Of a DNA stretch of 64,000 bases, positions 11,098 to 23,113 are shown piece after piece. The DNA comes from Mactromeris polynyma (Eukaryota > Mollusca > Bivalvia > Venerida > Mactridae). The DNA lies in assembly GCA_032209605.1 (NCBI GenBank), contig JASFXZ010000003.1, forward strand, positions 31,026,762 through 31,090,761, written 5' to 3'. The notes below the pieces were generated by a model, which was given only the letters and a program-made list of their open reading frames with translations, was not told the DNA's origin and made no database searches. Both the position numbers and the translations under genes were made by a program. How positions within the stretch are numbered: the stretch's first letter is position 1; every line of letters starts with the position of its first letter.

Positions 11098-11437
11098 AGA
11101 GCTATACCTACGTAGAAACTCGATACCAAAGCGCCAACAGCGCGTGAGCTTTGAAACACTTCTATCAATTCGACATTAATTATACTATAAGCTGGATTCA
11201 ACCCAAAAATCGCCATCTACATGAAGAAACATGCCGTCAGAACCAGAATACTTCTCAACTGTGATAGAACTTTCGCAGTACTAGGATATGTGTCCGCTTG
11301 CACACCAACTGAACACTCGAGTGAATATGATACCTTGAAGTCTGGTTCATCATTTGATATTATCCTCTCTTTCCCTTATCCTCTCTTTCTCTTCTTTCTT
11401 TTCAGATCCATGGAAACTATAAGATTCTTTGTCATAT
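11098..11437 (-). pseudogene. MCT-like transporter pseudogene, exon 1
   Basis: This is a paralogous copy of exon 1 of the gene at 5857-8173. DKESYSFHGSEKKEEKER matches DKESYSYHGFEKDEEKAR, and VELIEVFQSSRAVGALV matches VELIEVFRSPRAVTALV. The start ATG is missing or displaced, the reading frame shifts after the N-terminal part, and an in-frame TAG interrupts TM1 (ACFFM-stop-MAIFGL). A donor-like ctaggtaaat follows at the expected place. Confidence 0.85.
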
Positions 11438-11440
11438 AGC

Positions 11441-11814
11441 AACCATTCTAGAAATAGAACAAAGTGAATAAAGAATAAGACTAGTGAACACATTTTATAT
11501 TCAGTGACATATCTATGTATACATTTGCCCTTGAAAAGACATGACGAAAGACAGATCGTGATTTTGCATACGCATGATATGGAACGTGAATGAATGCACG
11601 GTCCTGATCTGAAACTGAATATATTGTATGTTTCGTACATCGCACACTGAACCATTTCACAACGAATGCTTATGTTGTATGTGTGCACAGTGGCGGAAGC
11701 AAATTGTTGTTTTAGTTGAAAATATATTCAGTAATGAAGTTTTATTGAAATGATTTTGTGTTGCCGACAACAGACAAAAATATTCTAAAATAGTAGGTAA
11801 TAACCGAAAGTCTA
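11441..11814. other. Non-coding stretch
   Basis: No gene or recognised repeat is seen between the transporter pseudogene and the start of the minisatellite. Confidence 0.4.
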
Positions 11815-14800
11815 ATACTTCCGAAAATAGGAAAATACCGACAATAATTGGAAACTACCGACAATACACGGAAACTACCGACAATAAACGGAAACTACCG
11901 AAAATAGCCGGAAATTACCGACTATAAACGGAAACTACCGACAATAAACGGAAACTACCGAAAATAGCCGGAAATTACCGATAATAAACGGAAACTACCG
12001 ACAATAAACGGAAACTTCCGAACATAGCCGGCAACTACCGACAATAGCCGGAAAATACCGAAAATACACGGAAACTACCGACAATACACGGAAAATACCG
12101 ACAATGATCGGAAACTACCGACAATACACGGAAACTAACGACAATAAACGGAAAACACGGAAAATAGCCGGAAACTATCGACAATAGACGGAAACTACCG
12201 ACAATAAACGGAAACTACCGACAATAAACGGAAACTTCCGAACATAGCCGGCAACTACCGACAATAGCCGGAAAATACCGAAAATACACGGAAACTACCG
12301 ACAATACACGGAAAATACCGACAATGATCGGAAACTACCGACAATACACGGAAACTAACGACAATAAACGGAAAACACGGAAAATAGCCGGAAACTATCG
12401 ACAATAGACGGAAACTACCGACAATAAACGGAAACTACCGACAATAAACGGAAACTTCCGAAAATAGCTGGAAACTACCGACAATACACGGAAACTACCG
12501 AAAAAGACGTAAACTACCGACAATACTCGGAAACTACCGACAATAAACGGAAACTTCCGAAAATAGCCGGAAACTACCGAAAATACACGGAAACTACCGA
12601 TAATATACGGAAACTACCGACAATAAACGACAATAAACGGAAACTTCCGAAAATAACAGGAAACTACCGACAATACACGGAAACTACCGAAAATAACCGG
12701 AAACTACCGACAATACACGGAAACTACCGAAAAAGACGGAAACTACCGACAATAGACGGAAACTACCGAAAGTAGCAGGAAACTACCGTAAATAGACGGA
12801 AACTACCGACAATACACGGAAACTACCGAAAATAAACAAAAATAGACGGAAACTAACGAAAATACCCGGAAACTACCGACAATACACGGAAAATACCGAC
12901 AATGATCGGAAACTACCGACAATACACGGAAACTAACGACAATAAACGTAAACTACGGAAAATAGCCGGAAACTATCGACAATAGACGGAAACTACCGAC
13001 AATAAACGGAAACTACCGACAATAAACGGAAACTTCCGAAAATAGCTGGAAACTACCGACAATACACCGAAACTTCCGAAAATAGCCGGAAACTACCGAA
13101 AATACACGGAAACTACCGATAATATTCGGAAACTACCGACAATAAACGACAATAAACGGAAACTTCCGAAAATAACCGGAAACTACCGACAATACACGGA
13201 AACTACCGAAAATAACCGGAAACTACCGACAATAGACGGAAACTACCGAAAATACACGGAAACTACCGAAAGTAGCCGGAAACTACCGTAAATAGACGGA
13301 AACTACCGACAATACACGGAAACTACCGAAAATAGACGGAAACTAACGAAAATACCCGGAAACTACCGACAATACACGGAAAATACGGACAATGATCGGA
13401 AACTACCGACAATACACGGAAACTAACGACAATAAACGGAAACTACGGAAAATAGCCGGAAACTATCGACAATAGACGGAAACTACCGAAAATACACGGA
13501 AACTACCGAAAGTAGCCGGAAACTACCGTAAATAGACGGAAACTACCGACAATACACGGAAACTACCGAAAATAAACGAAAATAGACGGAAACTAACGAA
13601 AATACCCGGAAACTACCGACAATACACGGAAAATACCGACAATGATCGGAAACTACCGACAATTCACGGAAACTAACGACAATAAACGGAAACTACGGAA
13701 AATAGCCGGAAACTATCGACAATAGACGGAAACTATCGACAATAAACGGAAACTTCCGAAAATAACCGGAAACTACCGACAATACACGGAAACTACCGAA
13801 AATAACCGGAAACTACCGACAATACACGGAAACTACCGAAAATACACGGAAACTACCGAAAGTAGCCGGAAACTACCGTAAATAGACGGAAACTACCGAC
13901 AATACACGGAAACTACCGAAAATAAACGAAAATAAACGAAAATTGACGGAAACTAACGAAAATACCCGGAAACTACCGACAATACACGGAAAATACCGAC
14001 AATGATCGGAAACTACCGACAATACACGGAAACTAACGACAATAAACGGAACTACGGAAAATAGCCGGAAACTATCGACAATAGACGGAAACTACCGACA
14101 ATAAACGGAAACTTCCGAAAATAACCGGAAACTACCGACAATACACGGAAACTACCGAAAAAGACGGAAACTACCAACAATAGACGGAAACTACCGAAAA
14201 TACCCGGAAATGACCGAAAATACCCGGAAACTACCGAAAATAGACGGAAATAACCGGAAATGTCCGGAAATTACCGACAATAAGCAGGGGAGGCCACTCT
14301 GAAAAACTTAAATTAAAGTCAGAAGAGTGACTTTTCTTTAAAACAGGGGAAGAAACTCTGAAAAACTTATATTAAATTCAGAAGAGTGACTTCCCTTTAA
14401 AACACTTTACGGAAACTACCGACAATACACGGAAACTACCGACAATAAACGGAAACTTCCGAAAATAGCCGGAAACTACCGAAAATATACGGAAACTTAC
14501 CGACAATACACGGAAACTACCGACAATATACGGAAACTACCGAAAATACACGGTAACTACCGAACGTAGCCGGAAACAACCGTAAATAGACGGAAACTAC
14601 CGTAAATAGACGGAAACTAACGAAAATACCCGGACACTACCGACAGTTAACGGAAATCACCGAAAATACCCGGAAACTCCCGACAATTAACGGAAACTAA
14701 CGAAAATACCCGGAAATGACCGAAAATACCCGGAAACTACCGACAAATAACGGAAATGACCGGAAATCACCGAAAATAGACGGAAACTAACGAAAATACC

Positions 14801-17190
14801 CGGAAACTACCGACACTAAACGGAAATCACCGAAAATACTCGGAAACTCCCGACAATTAACGGAAACTAACGAAAATTAACGGAAATCACCGATAATAGA
14901 CGGAAATAACCGGAAATGTCCGGAAATTACCGACAATAAGCAGGGGAGGCCACTCCGAAAAACTTAAATTAAAGTCAGATGAGTGACTTCCCTTTAAAAC
15001 AGGGGAAGAAACTCTGAAAAACTTTTATTAAATTCGGAAGAGTGACTTCCCTTTAAAACACTTTACGGAAACTACCGATAATACACGGAAACTATCGACA
15101 ATAAACGGAAACTTCCGAAAATACACGGAAACTAACGACAATATACGGAAACTACCGAAAAAAGACGGAAACTACCGAATACTCGGAAATTACCGAACGT
15201 AGCCGGAAACTACCGAAAATAGACGGAAACTACCGACAATAAACGGAAACTTCCGTAAATAGCCGGAAACTAGCGAAAGTAGCCGGAAATTACCGAAAAT
15301 AGACGGAAACTAACGAAAATACCCGGAATCTACCGACAATAAACGGAAACTACCGAATATGTCCGGAAACTACCGACAATAAGCAGGGGAGGCCACTCTG
15401 AAAAACTTAAATTAAAGTCAGAAGAGTGACTTCCCTTTAAAACAGGGGAAGAAACTCTGAAAAACTTTTATTAAATTCGGAAGAGTGACTTCCCTTTAAA
15501 ACACTTTACGGAAACTACCGATAATACACGGAAACTATCGACAATAAACGGAAACTTCCGAAAATACAGGGAAACTAACGACAATATACGGAAACTACCG
15601 AAAAAAGACGGAAACTACCGAATACTCGGAAATTACCGAACGTAGCCGGAAACTACCGAAAATAGACGGAAACTACCGACAATAAACGGAAACTTCCGTA
15701 AATAGCCGGAAACTAGCGAAAGTAGCCGGAAATTACCGAAAATAGACGGAAACTAACGAAAATACCCGGAATCTACCGACAATAAACGGAAACTACCGAA
15801 TATGTCCGGAAACTACCGACAATAAGCAGGGGAGGCCACTCTGAAAAACTTAAATTAAAGTCAGAAGAGTGACTTCCCTTTAAAACAGGGGAAGAAACTC
15901 TGAAAAACTTTTATTAAATTCGGAAGAGTGACTTCCCTTTAAAACACTTTACGGAAACTACCGATAATACACGGAAACTATCGACAATAAACGGAAACTT
16001 CCGAAAATACACGGAAACTAACGACAATATACGGAAACTACCGAAAAAAGACGGAAACTACCGAATACTCGGAAATTACCGAACGTAGCCGGAAACTACC
16101 GTAAATAGACGGAAACTACCGACAATAAACGGAAACTTCCGTAAATAGCCGGAAACTAGCGAAAGTAGCCGGAAATTACCGAAAATAGACGGAAACTAAC
16201 GAAAATACCCGGAATCTACCGACAATAAACGGAAACTACCGAATATGTCCGGAAACTACCGACAATAAGCAGGGGAGGCCACTCTGAAAAACTTAAATTA
16301 AAGTCAGAAGAGTGACTTCCCTTTAAAACAGGGGAAGAAACTCTGAAAAACTTTTATTAAATTCGGAAGAGTGACTTCCCTTTAAAACACTTTACGGAAA
16401 CTACCGATAATACACGGAAACTATCGACAATAAACGGAAACTTCCGAAAATACACGGAAACTAACGACAATATACGGAAACTACCGAAAAAAGACGGAAA
16501 CTACCGAATACTCGGAAATTACCGAACGTAGCCGGAAACTACCGTAAATAGACGGAAACTACCGACAATAAACGGAAACTTCCGTAAATAGCCGGAAACT
16601 AGCGAAAGTAGCCGGAAATTACCGAAAATAGACGGAAACTAACGAAAATACCCGGAATCTACCGACAATAAACGGAAACTACCGAATATGTCCGGAAACT
16701 ACCGACAATAAGCAGGGGAGGCCACTCTGAAAAACTTAAATTAAAGTCAGAAGAGTGACTTCCCTTTAAAACAGGGGAGGAAACTCTGAAAAACTTATAT
16801 TAAATTCGGTAGAGTGACTTCCCTTTAAAACACTTTACGGAAACTTCCGAAAATAGCCGGAAACTACCGACAATACACGGAAGCTTCCGAAAATGGCCGG
16901 AAACTACCGAAACTATACGGAAACTTACCGACAATATACGGAAACTACCGAAAATACACGGTAACTACCGAACGTAGCCGGAAACTACCGTAAATAGACG
17001 GAAACTACCGTAAATAGACGGAAACTACCGACAATACACGGAAACTACCGTAAATAAACGAAAACTACCGACAGAAAACGGGAACTATCGACAATAGACG
17101 GAAACTAAAGAAAATTGCCGGAAATTACCGAAAATACACGGAAAGTGCCGACAATATTATTAAATTATCGAAAGTGTCGGAATTTACCAA
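11815..17190. repeat. 5.4 kb minisatellite, 20-bp unit with higher-order repeats
   Basis: The array has a basic unit close to cggaaactaccgacaataaa (20 bp) with frequent variants (aaaatagc, cttccg, aatacac). Two higher orders are visible. A 220-bp (11-unit) repeat recurs at 12021 and 12241. A strict 443-bp repeat recurs with 'gcaggggaggcc' at 14940, 15383, 15826, 16269 and 16712; a first copy is at 14284. Each 443-bp unit carries two related spacers of about 60 bp containing 'gagtgacttccctttaaaac', whose ends can pair as an imperfect hairpin. There is no coding potential. Confidence 0.97.
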
Positions 17191-17196
17191 AAATTA

Positions 17197-18405
17197 TGGT
17201 GGCATATTACTGCCACCAGTTAGCATGATAGCGTTCGCGAATAAATTCGTGTTAACCACTTAATTATTACGATAATTATCTAGCTATCTAGTTAATATTC
17301 GTGATAAATTTTCGGTAAGATAAATATCATACAACTAGAAACAGGCTTGAAAATGCCCATAACTGCCACCTCTTACATTTTTATGATGTATTACACTAGA
17401 TTTAAGTGGCAACACGAATCTTATCTAGTTGACTACTTATTATGTTACTTAATAACTCAAATTCGCGAATTTCACTTAAGATTCGTGTTACCACTTATTT
17501 ATAAATGCGTTTTTGACTTCTACATGTAAGTGGTAACACGAATCTTATCTAGTTGACCACTTATTATGTTACTTAATAACTCAAATTCGCGAATTTCACT
17601 TAAGATTCGTGTTACCACTTATTCATTTTTGGCTTCTACATGTAAGTGGTAACACGAATCTTATCTAGTTGACTACTTATTATGTTACTTAATAACTCAA
17701 ATTCGCGAATTTCACTTAAGATTCGTGTTACCACTTATTCATTTTTGGCTTCTACATGTAAGTGGTAACACGAATCTTATCTAGTTTACTACTTATTATG
17801 TTACTTAATAACTCAAATTCGCGAATTTCACTTAAGATTCGTGTTACCACTTATTCATTTTTGGCTTCTACGTGTAAGTGAAACACGAATCTTATCTAGT
17901 TGACTACTTATTATGTTACTTAATAACTCAAATTCGCGAATTTCACTTAAGATCCGTGTTACCACTTATTCATTTTTGGCTTCTACGTGTAAGTGAAACA
18001 CGAATCTTATCTAGTTGACTACTTATTATGTTACTTAATAACTCAAATTCGCGAATTTCACTTAAGATTCGTGTTACCACTTACATGTAGAAGCCAAAAA
18101 TGAATAAGTGGTAACACGAATCTTAAGTGAAATTCGCGAATTTGAGTTACTAAGTAACATAATAAGTGGTCAACTAGATAAGATTCGTGTTACCACTTAA
18201 ATCTAGTGTAAAACATCATAAAAAGGTAAGAGGTGGCAGTTCTGGGCACTTTCAAGCCTGTTTCTAGCTTTGTTATATTTATCATACCGAAAATTTATCA
18301 CGAATATTCACTAGATAGCTAGATAATTATCGTAATAATTAAGTGGTTAACACGAATTTATTCGCGAACGCTATCATGCTAACTGGTGGCAGTAATATGC
18401 CACCA
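17197..18405. mobile_element. 1.2 kb palindromic element with hairpin termini and internal hairpin array
   Basis: Long inverted ends share tggtggcatatt, gttagcatgatagcgttcgc and attatctagctatctagt. The element is flanked by TA on both sides (17195-17196 and 18406-18407). Each terminus is itself a hairpin (TGGTGGCA-tattac-TGCCACCA). The interior is a tandem array of units of about 117 bp from about 17403. Each unit is an inverted repeat: aagtggtaacacgaatctta ... taagattcgtgttaccactt. Minisatellite-like sequence continues after 18412, so it appears to have inserted near the edge of the array. The TA flanks suggest a Tc1/mariner-like target preference, but no transposase is present. Confidence 0.85.
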
Positions 18406-18412
18406 TAAAAAA

Positions 18413-18500
18413 TAGAAGGAAAAAAACGAAAACAGACGAAAATAACAGAAAGAAATCGGAAATAACCGAAAATATCCGTTTCTAAACGAAACACAGAAAT
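18413..18500. repeat. Minisatellite remnant beyond the palindromic element
   Basis: Degenerate cggaaataaccgaaaatatccg-like units resemble the array left of 17190. They are probably the other side of the same array, split by the element at 17197-18405. Confidence 0.6.
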
Positions 18501-18771
18501 AATTATAAACGTACAACACATGTGATAAATGAATATTAAATTCGTGTTCAACACTCATTCAATATCCTGAGCATTTTAATGAAAGTTTTTTTAATTGAAA
18601 GATGTTGTTTGAATTTAACGACATGTTTTTTTAATGTTGCATAATAACCGACTGCAAAATAATCATATCTGTGTTCAAGATTTACGTCCCTTTAGCCAAT
18701 ATTTGTGCTCCCGAGCTATATGCGAACAACGCAAACTAAACCTGATCGTATTCAATAATATATATTCAATA

Positions 18772-18915
18772 ATACGAGCACCTCATAATTAAGAACACAG
18801 TTTTCAAGTTCATTGTCCCTATTTTGCTCTTTATTCAACCTCAATATTAAGACCATCTCAATAATAATACCAGTTTTAAAGGGTCCCGTGTTCGTATTAT
18901 TGAGGTTATACTGTA
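18772..18915 (-). mobile_element. Pogo/Tigger-like MITE, degenerate copy
   Basis: It is homologous in reverse orientation to 49462-49618: both share ttcaacct...atatta.gaccatctca, ttttcaa or ttttaaa before gggtccc, and an end reading gaggtt.tactgta. The left terminus is eroded. Confidence 0.6.
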
Positions 18916-19224
18916 TATGCATATTTCCATATATCCTCGTGTCTTTGATGTGGCTGTACACTTTGCATGTGGCATTTCATGTTCATGTTAAAGATGTTAC
19001 TCCATCTTTAATTAAACCACAGCCTCAAAAATGAACACTACATGTGAAAATATTTCATGTGAAGGAAAATTAACAATTACGAAATGAATGTGGGAAACTC
19101 AGATAGAAAGCGCAGGATTTCACGCACGACCCGTAGGACAGCTACATATCAATGCAAATGTTTGGTCACTTTCTTCTTGCCTTTTATAATAGAACGTCAC
19201 TCTGGATCAAATATATGCTTTGGT

Positions 19225-19497
19225 ATTTTTTCGGCGCAGCCGTACTAACATGGTTTGTTATTTTCATATCAGTGGTGTGTAAACCAATCAAATCTTACGT
19301 TAACCACCTAGGCAATTTCTCTTCAACCGAACAACGTTTATAACCTTGACGCGGATTGGTTAATCTTTCGATAAAGGGTACGTTACCCTCTGACTTTCGG
19401 TGAATTTACCAACATCCATTTCGGATGTGGAGTGAATAGCAACCGTAACATCTCGGCATTTTTTTATGTTACACAACAACTCTTAACAATCAAATTG
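19225..19497 (+). pseudogene. Relic of the MCT-like gene intron, inverted copy
   Basis: This plus-strand sequence matches the minus strand of about 6915-7180, the 3' part of the intron in the 5857-8173 gene. Shared stretches include gccgtactaacatggttt, ctcttcaaccgaacaacgtt and gtaacatctcggcatttttt. It stops where the acceptor of exon 2 should begin and continues into a tandem repeat. It is the last trace of a third or fourth paralogue in the opposite orientation. Confidence 0.8.
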
Positions 19498-19499
19498 CG

Positions 19500-20300
19500 C
19501 CGACCATCTTTTTACGCTTCTCGTTCCCGAAGGGGAGAGCATAAAGTCGCCGCTTCGTTCGTTCGTCCTTACGTCCGTCCGTCCGTCCGTCCTTCCGTCC
19601 GACTTTTCTTGTCCGGACTACTTCTCAGAAACTACCGACAGGAATTCACCAAAACTTCATGTGAAGCTTCACTACCAAGAGGAGACGCGCATATTATCAC
19701 ATGGTACCGGTCGGACTATTTTTCACGGATTTATGGCCCTTTGATTATGCAACATACAGTATATAATGTATGGTACCATTCTTGTCCGGACAACTTCTCA
19801 GAAACTACATATAGGAATGCAACAAAACTTTATGGGAAGCTTCACTACCAAGAGGAGATGCGCATAATAACTCACGCTTTTGGTCGGACTACTTTTAATG
19901 GAGTTATGGCCCTTTAATTATGCAACATGTAGTATATTGTACCATTCTTGTCCGGACTACTTCTCAGAAACTACACTAAGGAATTCAACAAAACTTTATG
20001 GAAAGTTTCACTGCTGAGAGGAGATGTGCATATTACCACATGTTTTCGGTCGGACTAATTTTAACGGAGTTATGGCTCTTTAATTATGCAACATATAGTA
20101 TATATGGTACCATTCTTGTCCGGACTACTTCTCACAAACTTCTGACAGGAATTAAACAAAACTTTATGGGAAGCTTCATTACAAAGAGGAGATGCGCATA
20201 TTATCAGGCAGTTCTAGTCGGACAGTTTTTCTTACAGTTACGGCCCTTTGATTATGCTACATATAGATTAAATATGTTCAGCCATGCAAGCTAATCAACA
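19500..20300. repeat. Tandem repeat of about 168 bp
   Basis: Four units are marked by gtccgga at 19611, 19783, 19950 and 20118. Each contains 'cttctca.aaact', 'gaggaga.g.gcat' and 'ttatggc.cttt.attatgc'. A short extra fragment of the unit end lies at 20620-20660. The open frames across it are translations of the repeat. Confidence 0.8.
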
Positions 20301-20770
20301 TTACATGCTTTTGATTTTTCAATTAAGTTTGTGTTGTAGTGAAGTTTTGTCTACGTCGTTTTTTATAATAGTATAGTTTATTTCAAGATTGTAGGCCTTT
20401 GGCCCATGAATCACATGTATAATACAGAGAATATAGTATAAAGTCACATGTATACACAGTACATATAGTATTCAGCATAAAATTGTACAATAGTAATTAT
20501 AATTATTGATCTATTCCGGTGAATGACAGTTACAGACTAGAATAACATTTATAAATCTAGTAAGATAACATGTCGTAATAATATACATGTATATATTTGA
20601 TTTCAAATATATTTACTAATGTTATGGCCCTTTGATTATGCTACATATAGATTAAATATCACCTCGATCATGTCATACATCAAACAATTGGCTTTTTTAA
20701 CTTATGATAAGAACTATTCAACAGAAAAGTCAATGTTGAAATGTTATCTTATTAAATGTAGCATTTCTTT
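20301..20770. other. AT-rich non-coding stretch
   Basis: No gene is seen. At 20620-20660 there is a stray piece of the preceding tandem unit (ttatggccctttgattatgc). Confidence 0.4.
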
Positions 20771-21116
20771 TTTATACGCCTGTTCAAAGAACGGGGCGTA
20801 TTATAGTTTCACCTGCGGAGGGCGTGCGGGCGGCGTCCAGCAAGTTATCCGATCGATAACTTTAGAATTCTTTGTCTAATCTTCACCAGACTTGGTCAGA
20901 ATGTGTATCGGCATAATATCTTGGACAAGTTCGATAACCAGCCATATCACACTTGTCACTCCAGAGTTATTACCCTTAGCTTAGGTTGATTTTAAGCAAA
21001 TGGATCAAGTCAGGTTCAAACCTAGGTCACTAAAGGTGGAGTCATAGGAGATGAGTCATTTTTACACTGCTTCATTTCAAACTCTAGTGCCAACATTTTT
21101 ATAACGGGCGTATTTT
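20771..21116. mobile_element. Inverted-terminal element, short copy of the family at 5103-5832
   Basis: It begins tttatacgcctgttcaaaga and ends ataacgggcgtatttt. These are the inverted counterparts of the ends of the 5103-5832 element, including the internal 'gggcgtgcgggcggcgtcc' GC-rich part. The internal tandem units are mostly missing. Confidence 0.7.
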
Positions 21117-23113
21117 GCGATGGTATGCGCTATTGTTTTTAGCTTATCATAAAAATGGGCTACGTCCTCGTCGTGGTTCCGGACGTCACGCATGCATTTA
21201 GTCAAATCATCCTAACTATCCACTTATACATTACATTACATTAAGATTTTAACAATCAACAAAGTGAGATTTTCCAATTAGAGTATTGTTCGACGTTATA
21301 ATCATACTTCGGGGAGCATCCATCGGTTCCACCGATATCCTTGTTTAAAGATAATTCTTGTTTTTATTTCGAGACGTCATATTTACCGGTTCCATTTGAT
21401 TAGGTCAGTCGGTAAAGCATACAGTTGTTTAGCGCTAAGGACTGAGTACATAACCCGGGCTTTGTGCATGTTGCAACGCTCATTTACATTAATTATATTG
21501 CGTATGCAAACGATATTGATCAAACATACGAAGAACTAATAAGATTATTGATTGTGTGTTGGATATTTTTGTCGGTAACGGTTAGAGCGAAAAAATGTGT
21601 TTATTCATAACGAAATTTGAATATGCTCAAAGCATGCATTTTATCCAATTTATTGTTAGTAGAACATAAAAACAATTATCTTTTGTTTAATACTACTTCA
21701 TCAAAATATACACAGGACATTTAAAACCGAAAAATGTAACATGCACTTACTTAGGGATGCAAGATAAGAAACTTAACATGATATTATTTTATTGTACGCA
21801 TCACTGAATTGATGAACGCTAAATTTTCTTTCTGTGAACGGGGATTTTCATATCAAAATAAGTTTTAAAACACACTTAAATGACATTTAAAAGACATATC
21901 ACAGGTACAAAAAATGTGCGTTTTTAAACGTACTGAGTAAGACTATGGGAAAATAAGAAAGTAATTAGTGTTCCGTGAGTTCCGTAATTTCCATACGAAG
22001 TTTCGGGAGTTCCGTGTACTTAAATGTAAGAGTCATAAAAACGAAAAATTCAATATGATAGATGTGCGAGTGCGTTCCTATAAACTGTCAAATTTATTAT
22101 TTTACCATTTTATCAAATGTTCATATTAGTAGAAAGTGTATCTAATTATCATTAATTCAAGTCTAATTCATCAAAATATATGCATTGACGGTTCCGTGAG
22201 CTCCGTATATATTGATCACGGTTTACGCGTTTTACACCTGGCCGATACCGGGTTTTCCGATATCGGAATTTAGCCCTAACTATTTAACCGGAAGTTTACA
22301 TTACCCAAGCAACAACATCGGTTCCCGTTTTGGGATATTTTGTTTTGGAAGTAGAACATAAAGTCGTTACTGTAAGTGGAAAATGAGTATGATATAAATG
22401 TTTGACGGTTTATTAATTTGATATCGTTTTTTTTACATGTTCTGTATAACCTGTCAGACAGAAGTCTATGTTATAACATTACTGAACCAAATGAACATAA
22501 TCGTAAACTTTGTTATTTATATAGGTTAAACTTATAATGTAGGCCTACTCATTGGAAGCCAGACGGGGAGGTGATTTAATTCAAAAATATAAGTTATTTC
22601 GACCTGAATCAGCTGTCAAACCGTCAGCTGTTGCTCTCTTAAACTGTGCAAATCAACCCTCCACAACTTTGGGCACAAGTCAAAGGCTTGTTACTTCAAA
22701 AATGTTAATAAGAAAGAATTCCTTTCCCCATTAATAGAAATGTGAAAATGTTCAACTGGGCCCTAAGTCTATACAGTTATCATATGATTGCACCATGGTC
22801 AAACAAAGACTTTGAATGTTGTTACATGTAAAGCTAAAGCATCCAGCATGGCAGTCAGTGGACAACCAGATTCTTTGGATTTGAATTGGGCAAACACATG
22901 CTAAATATGCTCTCAGAACTGCTATCCAAGTAAAAATAAAGTGATGTAAATCAGGAGATACTTGGATAAATTCATTTTACAATAAGGCTCACAAATTCCT
23001 TCTGTAAAAGTGAGCTTCATTTCATGGTACAATGGGTTACTTACTTTCATTTACATATATTGTATTGCAGTTTTAACATAGTTGTTTACACAGACACAAA
23101 AGTTTCGATCACA
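21117..23113. other. Non-coding region upstream of DRC3
   Basis: This AT-rich sequence has no recognised gene. A degenerate tRNA-like stretch (taggtcagtcggtaaagcat) lies near 21402-21421. Two diverged copies of an 'aattcatcaaaatata...ttccgtgag' motif lie near 21650-22220. The DRC3 promoter and 5' UTR must lie toward its right end. Confidence 0.4.

Noticed and set aside
11815..17190. CRISPR-like array of short repeats
   Set aside because: Repeats are contiguous 20-mers without unique spacers, in a eukaryotic genome with spliced genes.
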